NCBI GenBank assembly: GCA_015501075.1
Contig: JADNYJ010000284.1
Span: 1-43,184 of the forward strand
Length of the DNA: 43,184 nt
Reading direction: 5' to 3'
Origin: Gymnopilus junonius
Lineage: Eukaryota > Basidiomycota > Agaricomycetes > Agaricales > Galerinaceae
Positions 10,500 to 21,101 of this stretch are shown in pieces (the stretch's first letter is position 1; each line of letters begins with the position of its first letter). The translations under genes and the position numbers were made by a program. The notes under the pieces were generated by a model. It was not told where the DNA came from, ran no database searches, and saw nothing but the letters and a program-made list of their open reading frames with translations.

Positions 10500-11159
10500 T
10501 CCTCATGGTGGGGTGGACCTGGGTGGAGGGTTTTCCCTTCTTCATGCTCAAGATAGATATGATTGAGCCATGCAGCCATGCAAAGCTCAGGCTCTAGCAA
10601 GCTATGTTCAGAATATCAATGGAACTATTTTAGGATCACATTGCCCAAAGGTTGCATGGTGGGCACAGCTTCATCTTCCCAATGGACAAGTGGCAAGGTC
10701 ACAATGGAAGGAGACATGAAAACCTTTGAATAAGGTTCAAATGTCGAGAAATGTGAAGGTGTGTTACTTCATGATTCACAAACCTGCAAAGTGCTTTACT
10801 GATATCAAATCTATTAGTATCAATTCAACAGCAAGCTTCACCTTGGTGAAGTTTACTTCTATTTCTGCTGTCAGAGCCAAGGATGGAAAATGACTTTGGC
10901 CATCATATCACAGTATTCTGAGCCTGCACCAGATCTCCTTGTGGCATCACATGGAACATTTGCATTGTGCCAGTATTTTGCAGATGATGCTTTGCTTGTT
11001 ATTGATGTTTCATGCATTGAATCTGTGGTAGCAATGGTGCATTATAATCATGCTCCTCATTCTATAGTCTCAGGAAATCACTTTTTCTTGGTTGAGCAAC
11101 CAGGTTTAGATATCTGGAAGCTCAGGAGTACTCAGGCTGATTTTATTCCTGAAATGTAG
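10500..11159 (+). pseudogene. C-terminal fragment of a Plavaka-type (CACTA superfamily) transposase
   Basis: The plus strand reads QNINGTILGSHCPKVAWWAQ and VARSQWKE, then RNVKVCYFMI, and in the last block QYFADDALLVIDVSCIESVV and HFFLVEQPGLDIWKLR. This follows the order seen at the C-terminus of basidiomycete Plavaka transposases, where a VVAM..FF..E.PGLD segment is conserved. The catalytic domain is absent because the sequence starts abruptly at the LTR-like repeat. At least two frame changes are needed between 10580 and 10890. CpG is nearly absent (one in 10501-11220). Dead fragment. Confidence 0.6.
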
Positions 11160-11236
11160 AACATACTTAAGATTAGATTACATAATAGAACCAACTTCTT
11201 GCTTCATATCACACCTTCTCCTCGGACAGCCTTCGA

Positions 11237-13704
11237 GTGATAGCTTACCTGCCTCATATCGATGACCCTTTTGTTTTCTGTGATTCTACCATTTTTTCTG
11301 ACCTCAACAGCACAAATTCCCCCTCACCGCCAATGTCTGAACACATAACCATCCCAGTGAGATCCAGCACTGCAGTGAAGGCTCCCAGCCCTCTGAAAGG
11401 GCATATCTTTCCTGTGCTTCCTCCCACCCACAACTTTCCAGTACTAGGAAATTCCCAGAGATTCGACTCTTACATTCATGCTGGACTTCCTTTGGCATTC
11501 AGTCAGAATACCAACATTAGGCTTATGCCTCCACCCCAACTTCCCACTGAGTCTGCTACACTCCAATGCTATGTCAATAGTGCATTTATCAACACCTTGC
11601 TCATAAATGAAGTAAAGGGTCATAAAGGCAATTTGCAGTGGGTCGAAAAAGTGGTCTTCTTAGATAGCAAACTGTCTAGTATTGCAATTCAACATAGATG
11701 CAGTCAAGTTGAGTGAAAAACTCTGGAACAAAGACACATTTAGTCCACCTCATTTTCCCAAAAACATATCTGAGCATGATGTGCAGAGCTGGCTCAATAA
11801 CATCACACATAACTTGGGAACTGCTCACAAGCTCAATCCTGCGACTGTTCCCAATTGCCGCTTCGACTCTACAACTGCTACAATAGGGCCATCAGGGGCA
11901 TACATGCTTCACAAGCCAGATATCTTGCTTATCGACCATGCAGAACAATAGAATTGGCTGGACAGTGCAGAGGAATGACTCCATTGGCACAAAATCTATT
12001 CCTTCATTGAGGTCACCTCCAACAATTCCAGTGCAATGCCCAACATCCTCAAACAAGTCACTGAAAAAGTGGCATGCCTGTTTGATGTGCAACATCAAAG
12101 AAAGTTTGTCTGTGTGCTAGGCATCATTAGCAAGTCAGGCAAATTCAAGTTCACCTTCATTCTTGTGGATTGCGCTGGTACAACTTATACCCCAGCTACC
12201 AAGATCATGTCCTATTTGGCATTGACCTTCCTAAGGATAATCTTCTGCCTTTGTTATGCTGAGGTAGATGTCCTTGGCTGGGATACATTGATGATAGTCA
12301 ATCCAAAAACCAATGAGATTGAATCCATCAATGTCACTGGTTGCAAATGCAACTCCACAACCTCCATGATGCTCAAATTTGATGTTGTCAAGGCCCTTCA
12401 CAGCTCTCCAATCCTGTTTAGTCATGGAACCTGAGTATGGATCATAAAGGATGAGCAGGGTGCTTTCTACATGCTGAAGGACAGCTGGATTCATGCAGTG
12501 AATATCAGCTCTGAGATTGAATTCCTTCAACACATTGACAGAACTGTCAAGGCTGAAAAGGATGGCTATTTTTTTAAACATAGCCTTCCTTCATACTACA
12601 TCAGTCAAGATAATATCTGTTTGACAGATGAGATCTGCAGTGACCTGGCAACCAATCATCCTGCTCACATTTGGTGATGCATCATCATGCCAACCATTGG
12701 AGACCCCATCACTTCCTTTCACTCCAAGACAGAATTTATTTCCACATGTCTTGATATTGTCAATGGTATATATCTTAGCTGCATTGATGATAAAGATAGC
12801 TAAAAAAAATTTCAGCTTTGGAATTCCTCAACACAAAGGCCAAGGTCATTCATGGTGATCTTTTGATCAATAATATATTGATCAACTGAGTCTGGAAACA
12901 TGGCCCTGATGACTCCCCTTCCAAATTTTGCAGTCTTGCCTTCACTAACACCAACACCCCCCCTGTTGTCTCCAGCCCAAATGACCAGAACAATTCCACA
13001 TCTGAATCCGAGTCGGCATCCAATAAGGCTGTTGATGTGCAAATCTCTGCCCCCGCTTCCACTGTTGGTATCATGGTTGGCCCTGAAGGTACCCTAGAGC
13101 CCATTAAAGCCACTGGATTGCTTATTGACTGTGATTTCATGTGCTATTCACATGAAAACACCCATCAGACCTCAGTATGAACCCTTAGTATTGGTATCAT
13201 CAAATATCTTACTAATCAACATTTTTTTAGGGAACATTGCCCTTTATGGCAATTGAGTCTTTGGTGACGGCTACAGGGAAATCCTTCAGACATCATGCCA
13301 GACATGACCTGGAGAGTCTTTTGAATTTGATGTTGACTTTATGTGTTTACATGACCAGGCCCAGTGGCCAGCTACATGTACCTGTCAAAGGGGACCAACT
13401 GATCAAGTTCAATAAGTGGTTCAACATTTCTGACCGTTTGGACCTCACCATTGCAAAATCAAGCACACTCAATGCATTCGACCTCCTCATCAAACCTCAC
13501 CTACCAATCTACTGGCAGGACTTTGCACCATTCTTGTCCAGGTTGATCAACATAACCTGGAGTGACAAACCCATCTTGATGAACCCCAACTGTGCGACAC
13601 ACCAAGCCTACCATGATATTCTCAAGGAAGCAGTTGCCATGTACAGCACTGAGGAGAAATCAAAGCTTGCACTTTATGCCATCCTTTCCAAGCAAAAGCA
13701 TTGA
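11237..13704 (+). pseudogene. FunK1-type fungal protein kinase, degraded
   Basis: Successive exons follow the FunK1 (Pkinase_fungal) layout. The N-terminal region has a possible start at 11333, then SGAYMLHKPDILLIDHAEQ, QVTEKVACLFDVQHQRKFVC, GWDTLMIVNPKTNEIESINV, VWIIKDEQGAFYMLKDSW, IIMPTIGDPITSF, the catalytic loop VIHGDLLINNILIN, the metal-binding region TGLLIDCDF in place of the usual IDFDY, and after an intron GTLPFMAIESL and HARHDLESLLNLMLTLC. Introns are visible at about 12764-12811 and 13178-13231. Premature stops are TAG at 11949 and TGA at 11976, 12432, 12675 and 12887. The one at 12432 lies in GT-stop-VW, where the family has Arg. The domain order is intact, so the gene died by point mutation rather than rearrangement. 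FunK1 kinases are a large family expanded in mushrooms; substrates are mostly unknown. Confidence 0.8.
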
Positions 13705-14455
13705 GCTGAGGATAGCCCAGCACTTCAAATCCCCAATAAGCGCCTATGACAATCTGAGGGGACAGCTGCGGGGAAAGCAATGGCAATGGCCCAAGGTGCT
13801 GACAGTTATTTCCTTGAGAGCTACATAGAGTCAGGTATGGTTTTTGTGTCTGGGACTGGTCAGGTTGATGAGCAGGCTTAGTGCAGTGGTTGAAGGTGGT
13901 TGATGTTGAGTGTTGCAATGACATAGATCTTGCTTCAACCCTGTCTTGTCATTGGTCATGTTCTGCAGCTCTTTTGTACTACCAACCATATTTTTATTGT
14001 GCTTTCCCTATTCTATGATGCATTGTATGTACAATACATCTTTATGCTGTATCATTTGTTTCATAGTTTTGTGTACTCACTATCTTGTATCTTGTCAGAC
14101 TTTTATATACAATGATTATGTCACCACATTGATGGTTGCATTGCATTGCATTGCAGCTCGAAATGAAAGTGTTGTCCCATTCATTGACCATGAATAGTTT
14201 TGGGACAGCAGGCTTTGATGTATGCTTTCATATTTCAAGTCCTGCTCCCAATCCTGCTCTTAAATTTCCAGCTGTACCTCCTGGTGTACCTACTGGTCTT
14301 GCACAATGCATTCAACTTCCTCTGACATCAAGAAGTTTTGAGGCCTCAGAGAACTCTATCTTTTCCAGACCTTGCATTGACAGTGCTGGATCAAGGACAG
14401 TGTGTACAGGATTTTCAAGACATTTCTATTGAAGTAATAAACTTATTGTTTCTAT
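13705..14455. other. Stretch without a clear gene
   Basis: CpG-poor sequence after the FunK1 remnant. It contains a TTGCATTGCATTGCATTGCA microrepeat near 14137 and an open frame (14136-14432) with a Pro-rich segment but no recognised domain. The latter part may be a degraded exon of the next gene. Confidence 0.4.
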
Positions 14456-16200
14456 AGAGTTGGTCCACAGGAGAGGTGGACTGGGCCTGGCAAGGTGCAG
14501 GTATCGAAGAAACATGTCATGCCCTTCAATGGGAAAATTCAGAACTCTCAAAGCAGGTGGCAATCTGGCAAGCCAAGTTTGAGACCCTTCAGTATGTATT
14601 TGGAAGTGATAGCATGGTTTTCCTACTGAATTCTTTATAAGGACAGCCTACAACCTCTTACTAGGTTGAGTACCTATACCTCCTGAAACTGAGCACCACA
14701 AACTTAATCCTGAAGATTACAAACTTATTGACTACTGGTACAAGCATCAGTGGATATCATCTTTGGGTGAATGTATCACTGAAATAAGTGAGAGGGCTGG
14801 GAATGAGAACAATGATGATGATGTAGAGGTGGATGGTGCACAGGGCCTGCAGGGTGAGGAGTCACTACAATTGATATCTCCTGCTCCAGGTGTCCAACAT
14901 GGCCAAGGCCACTCTTGTGCAGGTATAAACATATCAATGCATTACATACAGAATAAGGATGGCCAGGTTATTGATGGCCATCATGCATGAGAGATCCATG
15001 TCCATGCTCACATGATTTTTGTTGGCTTTGCCATGCAAGACAAACATTTTGTGTCATAGGGAGATGCTGATGCCTTGAGCCATAGGACTTTCTACAGTGA
15101 GATGGTGACCCGCTTTGAGGAGCTTCAATACTGTGATCTGGATTGGAAGGCTGAGCAAATTGCAATTGATACTTTTCCTGGGTGGAAAGTTACATGGCTC
15201 AAAAAGAAGAAGAAAGCAAATGACCAGCAAAATGGATTGAAATGAGCTTGCCAAGGGTGTCCTGTTGAGGAAACTGAACCAAAGTGCTTGAAAGCCATAG
15301 AGAGTACATCCTCACTGGTGCCTCCTCTGGAAATGTCTACTGCTTCTCAGGTAAGCTTTAGCCCATTTCTAGTATCTACTAGTATACCAATTTCTGACCA
15401 ATGACATTGAGTAGCAACCAGAACTGACTGTCAATATAATACCCAGCACTTCTTTCAGACCTCTTCCAGCTGCTGTGCATCTTTTTCTTTTCTTCCCAAC
15501 ATTTATCAGTCTCTTAATTTTTTGCTAGGCAAGTTTGGGGATACAACAAGGTCTTGAACACCATAATCTTCATGATCCTTATCTCCTCCACCCAAACAAG
15601 CCTCATTATGACTTTCCAGTATGTTATTCACCAAATCTCTACACAATGTGACTAATTTGGACTACAGGTCAATAATCCTCTTGCATGCAGTAATAATACA
15701 TTTGCCTTCACTGCCATGCCACTTGCAGAGCAGCCTATACCTGTAGGCCCTGCCACACAACATCTGAGTCAGCAAGCTCTCAAACTGAACTGTATCCAAC
15801 TGATTGCAGGCAGTCACTTAGCTGGTCAGGACTCTTCTCTCCTGATGAAATGGCTGCATATGGGAATAGCAAAAATGTGACCAAGCAAGACAAGCTTCAC
15901 ACCAAGGTATTTCACATGTTTTTCTTCAAACTCTTTCTCACAAAACCTGCATAAGGAACCTCTGTGCACTTGAGTGGGCCATTTTGAATCCAAAGGGAAC
16001 TACTGATGAATTCAGCACCTATTATGATGCTCTGTCCACAGATGGGAAGGAGGTTAGCAATTTGGAAACTATAACATCATCTATCTAATATCATTTTCCA
16101 ACTTTAGAAGTGGGGAAAGCTTTCAGTCGAGGCAAAGAAGTTGGGGAAAACAGCCAGCGAGTGGATCCTGAAGCTACAATCATGAACATATTTCTGACTA
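14456..16200 (+). pseudogene. Decayed member of an unnamed multicopy basidiomycete gene family
   Basis: Plus-strand exons give EETCHALQWENSELSKQVAI (coiled-coil-like), LIDYWYKHQWISSLGECITE, an acidic GNENNDDDVEVDGA segment, MHYIQNKDGQVIDGHHA, HMIFVGFAMQDKHFVS, then MVTRFEELQYCDLDWKAEQI and IDTFPGWKVTWLKKKKK. Later exons give RQSLSWSGLFSPDEMAAYGN and CALEWAILNPKGTTDEFSTY. Introns of about 50 nt with GT..AG ends separate them (for example GTAAGCTTT at 15351 and GTATTTCAC at 15907). The pattern of IQDKDG..IDG..A followed by RFEEL.YCDLDWKA is one I associate with uncharacterised, transposon-like families in mushroom genomes. No biochemical role is known to me. Stops such as TAG in VS-stop-GDAD (likely Trp lost) mark it as dead. 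Confidence 0.5.
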
Positions 16201-16328
16201 TTTCTGACTATTTCTATATATATCATATACATTACATAATATCTTATAAATATGATACAAATAGATGTGCCTCAGTCTCATTTCCATCCAATCGGACCTA
16301 TTTTGGTCCAACTCTAGCAATTTGTCAC

Positions 16329-16910
16329 CATGGGTACTGTATGTAATCAGGTACTCGGTCACTGCAGGTACTCAGTCATTATGAATTTCCTTGACGATGA
16401 GGAGGCATGTCAGTGAGATGTTGGGCTTGTTAGAAAGCCAGAAGCATGCAGTATAAGATAGCATAAAGACAGTATCAATATAGTTTCAATTTTCTCCTTC
16501 ATGGCTTCATGAATGGACAAAACAGTCAAAATGCTTATTTCTGAGAACCTTAAAATGTGATCTACCATATCACAGCAACAAAGAGGAAATTTCTTCCAAT
16601 GTAAATTGCTCCTTCATGTATAGTACAAGTATATTAATTTTTGAGAACCATGTCCAAGGAATGCTTGGGGTTACTGAGGAATGTAAGCAGTGACCGACTT
16701 CCCAGTAAACCCATTAAAATGACCTAGGCAAAGTTTTCTTGCCCAAAAGCTGTCCGATACCAGTTATTGAATTTATTACTTCAGATTTACATTTTTATGA
16801 TCCTATAAGACCTACAGGTACTAATTTTTCATTGTGGAGTGCAGAACTCACTGCACGGCATTCGAAATGAGCTTTGGTGACCGGGTACCTGATTACGTAC
16901 AGTATCCATG
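16329..16910. mobile_element. MITE-like element with about 34-bp imperfect terminal inverted repeats
   Basis: The left end (16329-16362) and the reverse complement of the right end (16877-16910) match at 31 of 34 positions. Both contain GTAATCAGGTAC and start CATGG. The three differences are transitions. The 582-bp interior has no open frame of note and includes a second GTACTCAGTCA motif near 16369 that repeats the GTACTCGGTCA of the terminal repeat. No target-site duplication could be fixed, so the exact ends and superfamily are open. A DNA-transposon-derived MITE is the best reading. Confidence 0.65.
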
Positions 16911-17273
16911 CAGGGATATTTTGATCAAATTCTGACCAAGATTAGCACCAATCAAATTCCCAGTATTATCTGTACCTCGGCCGGCAAGGAGTCGTTTTCC
17001 GCTGGGGCTCAGGCCCTTGGCTTTGGCTTTGGAAAATGCTGAGCTGGGCCAAAGGTTTTCCCCCCATATTACTGGGTATCCAAAAGGGGAAAAGAAGAAA
17101 AAAGAAGAGAAAAAGGAGGATTTATTCAACAGTGCACTACTTCCATATTACATACCAATTCCAACTATTTACCCAATGATGTGCAATGCCTGGCATTGTC
17201 TGAGGCCTATTTGCAGCTCTTTGCTCTGAGAGATTTTTTTTTCTGCCTGCGGTGCAGAATCAAATACTCAACC
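16911..17273. other. Short spacer with mixed composition
   Basis: Contains a CpG-richer patch (16975-17040) and short open frames on both strands rich in Lys/Glu or Phe/Ser. No domain is recognised. Nothing else stands out except an A/G-rich run near 17085-17120. Confidence 0.4.
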
Positions 17274-17481
17274 GGACCTTTCAGAAGGTCCCTAGCTCTT
17301 GCCACCTCAACATTTCCACCTCAATGATGGTGGCAAGACATAGCTGATCATCGGTACAGATTTTATGATGATAATATGACCCAGAATGTGAGAGGCGTTC
17401 CCAAACAGGGCCAGGGCAGGTAATTGCTCACAGAAATGTTATCTGCCATGTTACCTGCCATTGGCTGTGGCAGATAACATT
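17274..17481. repeat. Cluster of perfect hairpins
   Basis: Several inverted repeats lie close together. GGACCTT and AAGGTCC enclose a 4-nt loop at 17274-17291. TCTTGCCACC (17297-17306) pairs with GGTGGCAAGA (17329-17338). AATGTTATCTGCCA (17435-17448) pairs perfectly with TGGCAGATAACATT (17468-17481). GGCAGGTAA (17415-17423) and TTACCTGCC (17451-17459) also pair, interleaved with the last one, so the block can fold in alternative ways. It could be a tiny nested MITE, a structured RNA segment or a cruciform-prone site. No transcript evidence is available. Confidence 0.65.
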
Positions 17482-19260
17482 TTGACGTTTTATAGCTCGC
17501 CGAAGCCTTGATAAAAAATTCTAAATAGACAGATTTGACTAATATATGCTAATTCATGCTCCTGCAAGTTTTGGTATTTAAGGAATTATATATGTGTCCA
17601 GGAGGTCGACGACAATGGCGAGGCTGCCAGTGTCTCGGAAATCGCCGGGCAGGTAACAAGCCAGCACTACGGGCGGTCAACCGGGCCAAAAGCCCTCCCA
17701 GGCAACCATCAGGGCCCGGCTTGGCCCGGCTTCTGGCTTCAGGCTGGAGCCGGCACATCACTAAATCTGTACCATGACATGACCAAGAGTATCAAGCATC
17801 GACACCTCACCCTCACCCTCAACACATCAATGAACATCAAGCAGCATCCTCCAGTCCAATCCTTGATGCTCCAACGTGGTTCAACCATCCTTGTTGTCGC
17901 GGTGTCGGCTCTCAGTACTTTGAGCCTAGGGCTTGAGGCTTTGAGACACGAGCGGAGTGTATGTCTTCTCTTCGCCTTTTCCGTGCTGTCGTCGTTGACG
18001 TTATTTTCAGTCTAACTAGCTATCGAAGTTTGTTCCGCTCCACAGTCGCTGAACGGCAGCTGGAAGGAACAGGGAAGGACGTGTGCGGCGTGCAGTGGGA
18101 AGGCGGAAACCAATTGCATTCCTCTTCATAGGCGATGACGTTAGAGGTGCATTTCCTTCTGTCATTGACCTGAATCATGTTCACAGTTCACAGCCGCAGT
18201 TTTGGCTCGTAGACTGCTGAGGCCTGAAAATATCCCTCGATTAGTTCTTACCTGTGCAAAGCAGTGCGTTTCTCATCAGCGAATCGATGCTGTCGTCATT
18301 AATATCAACTGTCATCGCAGTGGGCTGCTGTTGATGGTCTAGTTCACATTCGGAGGCTCGCACAGCTTCAAACTCGAACACGTTCGACCACCCTCAGGTC
18401 TATTTGTGGCGAAGGGGTCACCATGATCAACACTGCGAATCCATAAACTCAAACTCTCCAGGAAGCCTGGAATCAGTTCTCACACAACCAGGCTTCAAGT
18501 CCATCCAACGCCCTTCGAACGCACGAGCATCGAGATGCTAAGACTTTTCTTCCTCTGTTCCCTTTCCTCGAATCCTGAGACGGTCGAACCTGCCCCTGAC
18601 GGCAACTGCGTCTGCCTCACCTCAGCTACTACAATGTCATATCTTAACCCTTTCCATATAAGTAACCCAAGAACAGCCTGTGGTCGGGAACCACAATCTT
18701 GATTGTCTGTCAACTGAAACGCAACGCTGAGCCTTCGCGACTTGGAGGATTACGGTATGGCACGTTGTCGTCGCGGCGCGAGTCTCTGAGTGGGCGAAGC
18801 CGTTGGAGCCATCAGCGGTTCGTTTCGCTCACTGAGATGTGAGGTGGGCCGCGCTCGCCCACTCATTGCCTGTGTTCGTGCTTTCGTTAGCAAGCGCGGG
18901 AGGGTGAGCCATCCTACGCACCCTTTCCCGTTACGATAAGCAGCCACAAGCTGTGGGCACAGGCGTTGCTCGTTATCGGCGATGGCGAGGGGCGCGGTGG
19001 CAGTGGCACGTACTATGGGTAGGGTTCGTGCCTCTACTCACCCCCCTGGGCCTTTCCTCCTCAACCCGTACACCCGCCGCCTCGCGTTGCTGCCGCCTCG
19101 TCATGTTGTCGCGCGGCCGTTCGTCAGCGGAAGGGCGGCGTGGTCGTTACTTCGGGGTACCTGTCGTAGGCGTGTGGGCGGTGGCGGTTGGCTTGGACAG
19201 GTTCGTCATGGTGATTGTCGTGGAAGAGCGTAGTTGAGAGACAGCAAGAGTGTGATAGGG
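17482..19260. other. CpG-rich island without a recognised gene
   Basis: From about 17600, and densest at 18720-19240, the sequence is rich in CpG (GTCGTCGCGGCGCG near 18766, for example), the opposite of most of the window. The open frames here (plus 17556-17777, 17779-18015, 18953-19237; minus 18495-18713, 18750-18947) are Arg/Ser/Leu-rich, overlap each other and show no domain. A GGCCCGGCTT unit is doubled near 17710. It may be an unmethylated regulatory region, a non-coding transcript or an unrecognised gene. Confidence 0.5.
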
Positions 19261-19812
19261 ACGAAATGTCCGCATCAAGTAATTCTCGAGGTTATCTTAT
19301 CTTGATGCTGTAGTGAATTTCGCTCTGGTACCCTCAAAACGTCTGAACTTTTGTACAGTTGATGTGTGTAACTACGATAATTACCCTGAATGAATTTAGA
19401 ATAAACTACTTGCTGGAAGAGGAGCAGCAAGGTAGTGAATAATAGTGAATGATTTAACTATTTCTCGCTATCAACGTGACGATCGGTGCCGCTGCCAAAT
19501 ACATACGACCAGACATCATTTTGGCCAGTTCAAGCGATCACAGAGCGGCCTGAAGCCTGCATCGTCACAGGCTCAAATATTGCCCTAGTGAGTGATCATT
19601 CTCTCCCTCTTTTTTCCCTTTCTTCCTTATTTTATTTTATTTTCGGGACACAGGTATGAGTAGCGAGCCCTTATTTGGGTGGGAAGCAAATAGAGAGACA
19701 AAAGTTTGTAGTGGGTAGGAGCGGAAGGAGCAATGAGGCAGGCACGAAGAATGAATTTATATGTTGCTAAGTGCAGCCAATGTGAATGACTACGTCAAGT
19801 TGAAAATAGTTC
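19261..19812. other. 3' flank of the 278-codon minus-strand gene
   Basis: AT-richer than the island to its left. It contains a pyrimidine-rich run (19595-19645) ending in CGGGACACAG, which looks like a branch/acceptor region or an ordinary CT tract on the plus strand. No gene is supported. Confidence 0.4.
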
Positions 19813-20649
19813 CTATGCGAAGTCATCGATTGCATATCGATTTGCATTAGGCGAATAAAACTGTTGAGTATTAACGGTAAGGTATACTTGCAGTGCTTGA
19901 GCAGCATCTGCGGTTCCAATGCGGTAGATTGGTGTACCAAGGGGCCGAGAAGATGCATTCTCATAGAGGGCGGTCAGGAATTCTGTGATGTTAGAGTCTC
20001 CACTGGGATTCGGACGGTGACCACGAGTCTCCAGATCTGCTCTAGTGAACGGGCCACATCCCTTAATAATGAAATAGGGCCCCACTGCAACAACCCACTT
20101 AATGTGCTTATCATTCGGAAGATTGCCATTCTTGATAGCTGCCTTGACCTGATCGAATGCCTGTCGGCAGGCAACATGAAATGCGTAACGAACAGTCGAC
20201 TCGAAATGCGCATCAGGAGCCGGGAATTGCGACATCTCGGGTAGCATCCTCTTCTGCTCCACTCCTCCTTGTAGATGGAATACACCACCTGGAAGGAGGC
20301 GACCGATTCCCAGGTCAGGGATGAGCGATCGACGATCAGTGAGATCGCCTGGCTTCCATCGGAGGCGTAGTTGGGGGAAGACCTGGAATGACCCCAGTTC
20401 TACTGTGGCGCGATGCAAGTACAGTGGCTCATTGAAGACAGCATAGCATTCACTCTCTTCCCCACGACCCTGGACAATGGACTGAGCAAGGGTGTCAAGG
20501 TGTTGTATCTGGGACTGACTCTGGAATATGAAGTGAACACTTGAGCAGTTATGCCAGGTATCCTGCTCACCAGCATGTTGAATCGATTGAGCAAGGTCGA
20601 CGCAGATCGTTGCGATACCGAGAGCGCCATCGATACCACTGCGATGCAT
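19813..20649 (-). CDS. Uncharacterised conserved-looking fungal protein, 278 residues
   Basis: This is the longest clean open frame in the middle of the window, from ATG at 20649 (an in-frame TAA lies just upstream) to a stop at 19813. The protein has no signal peptide or membrane segment. Its middle and C-terminal parts look like a folded domain: LRWKPGDLTDRRSLIPDLG, GGVFHLQGGVEQKRMLPEM, HIKWVVAVGPYFIIKGCGPF, LETRGHRPNPSGD, IYRIGTADAAQALQVYLTV. The N-terminal 60 residues may include an unspliced intron, because a GTGTTCAC..TTGCTCAG segment near 20542-20484 has plausible borders. No family is recognised. CpG content is normal and no stop interrupts it, so it is one of the few genes here that may be alive. 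A small divergent gene may lie upstream. Confidence 0.65.
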   Translation of the reverse strand: MHRSGIDGALGIATICVDLAQSIQHAGEQDTWHNCSSVHFIFQSQSQIQHLDTLAQSIVQGRGEESECYAVFNEPLYLHRATVELGSFQVFPQLRLRWKPGDLTDRRSLIPDLGIGRLLPGGVFHLQGGVEQKRMLPEMSQFPAPDAHFESTVRYAFHVACRQAFDQVKAAIKNGNLPNDKHIKWVVAVGPYFIIKGCGPFTRADLETRGHRPNPSGDSNITEFLTALYENASSRPLGTPIYRIGTADAAQALQVYLTVNTQQFYSPNANRYAIDDFA

Positions 20650-20745
20650 TTAATCGGAGAATCGGCGGATATCTAAACCGCAAAATGCGTCGAAGACAGC
20701 CTTGCACAATAACCATCACGATCCTTCAGAGCGTTTTGCCAACCC

Positions 20746-21101
20746 ATGGTATGATAATTCTGTTTATCCTTTCCGAGATCTGTTCTTACACGGGGTAGCC
20801 TTACATTCAGGGATACATTATTGACACAGAAAAAATCCAGAAACATCTGAATACAGATGCAGATGACAGGAAGATCGACGACGTTTTTTGCCATATCCTC
20901 GATCTTTTTGATTTGGAAGAGAATCCTCTGCGCCTCTGTAGCTGCGGTGGGAAGACCGTTGCGGTTGTTTTGCTCAGTCCTGATGCCTATGCCGATGACG
21001 TTAAGACACTGGAAGCCAAGAGCTTGCGACCGTCAACATTCATGACGAAGATAGCCGACGTTTTCTTGACTGGGCCACGCATCCTGCCATATGACGGCTA
21101 A
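20746..21101 (+). CDS. Possible small acidic protein, 97 residues, two exons
   Basis: An open plus-strand block (20811-21101) encodes TEKIQKHLNTDADDRKIDDV, LDLFDLEENPLRLCSCGGKT, VAVVLLSPDAYADDVKTLEA and a C-terminal LTGPRILPYDG, then TAA. Its 5' edge follows a typical acceptor (CTTACATTCAG) with a stop just before, so an intron ends at 20810. The best donor is GTATGATAAT at 20749, directly after an ATG in CAACCCATG. This would place the 62-nt intron right after the start codon. The composition looks like a real protein, but no family is recognised and the first exon is conjecture. If right, it is divergently arranged with the 278-residue gene, with about 100 bp between the start codons. Confidence 0.4.

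Noticed and set aside
12432..12889. Recoding of TGA as an amino acid in FunK1
   Set aside because: Nuclear genes of basidiomycetes use the standard code, and the same TGA pattern occurs in clearly dead transposons. CpG decay explains it more simply.
18953..19237. Arg-rich open frames in the CpG-rich island as a gene
   Set aside because: Several frames are open at once because of GC richness, the compositions are unlike a folded protein, and no exon borders support them.
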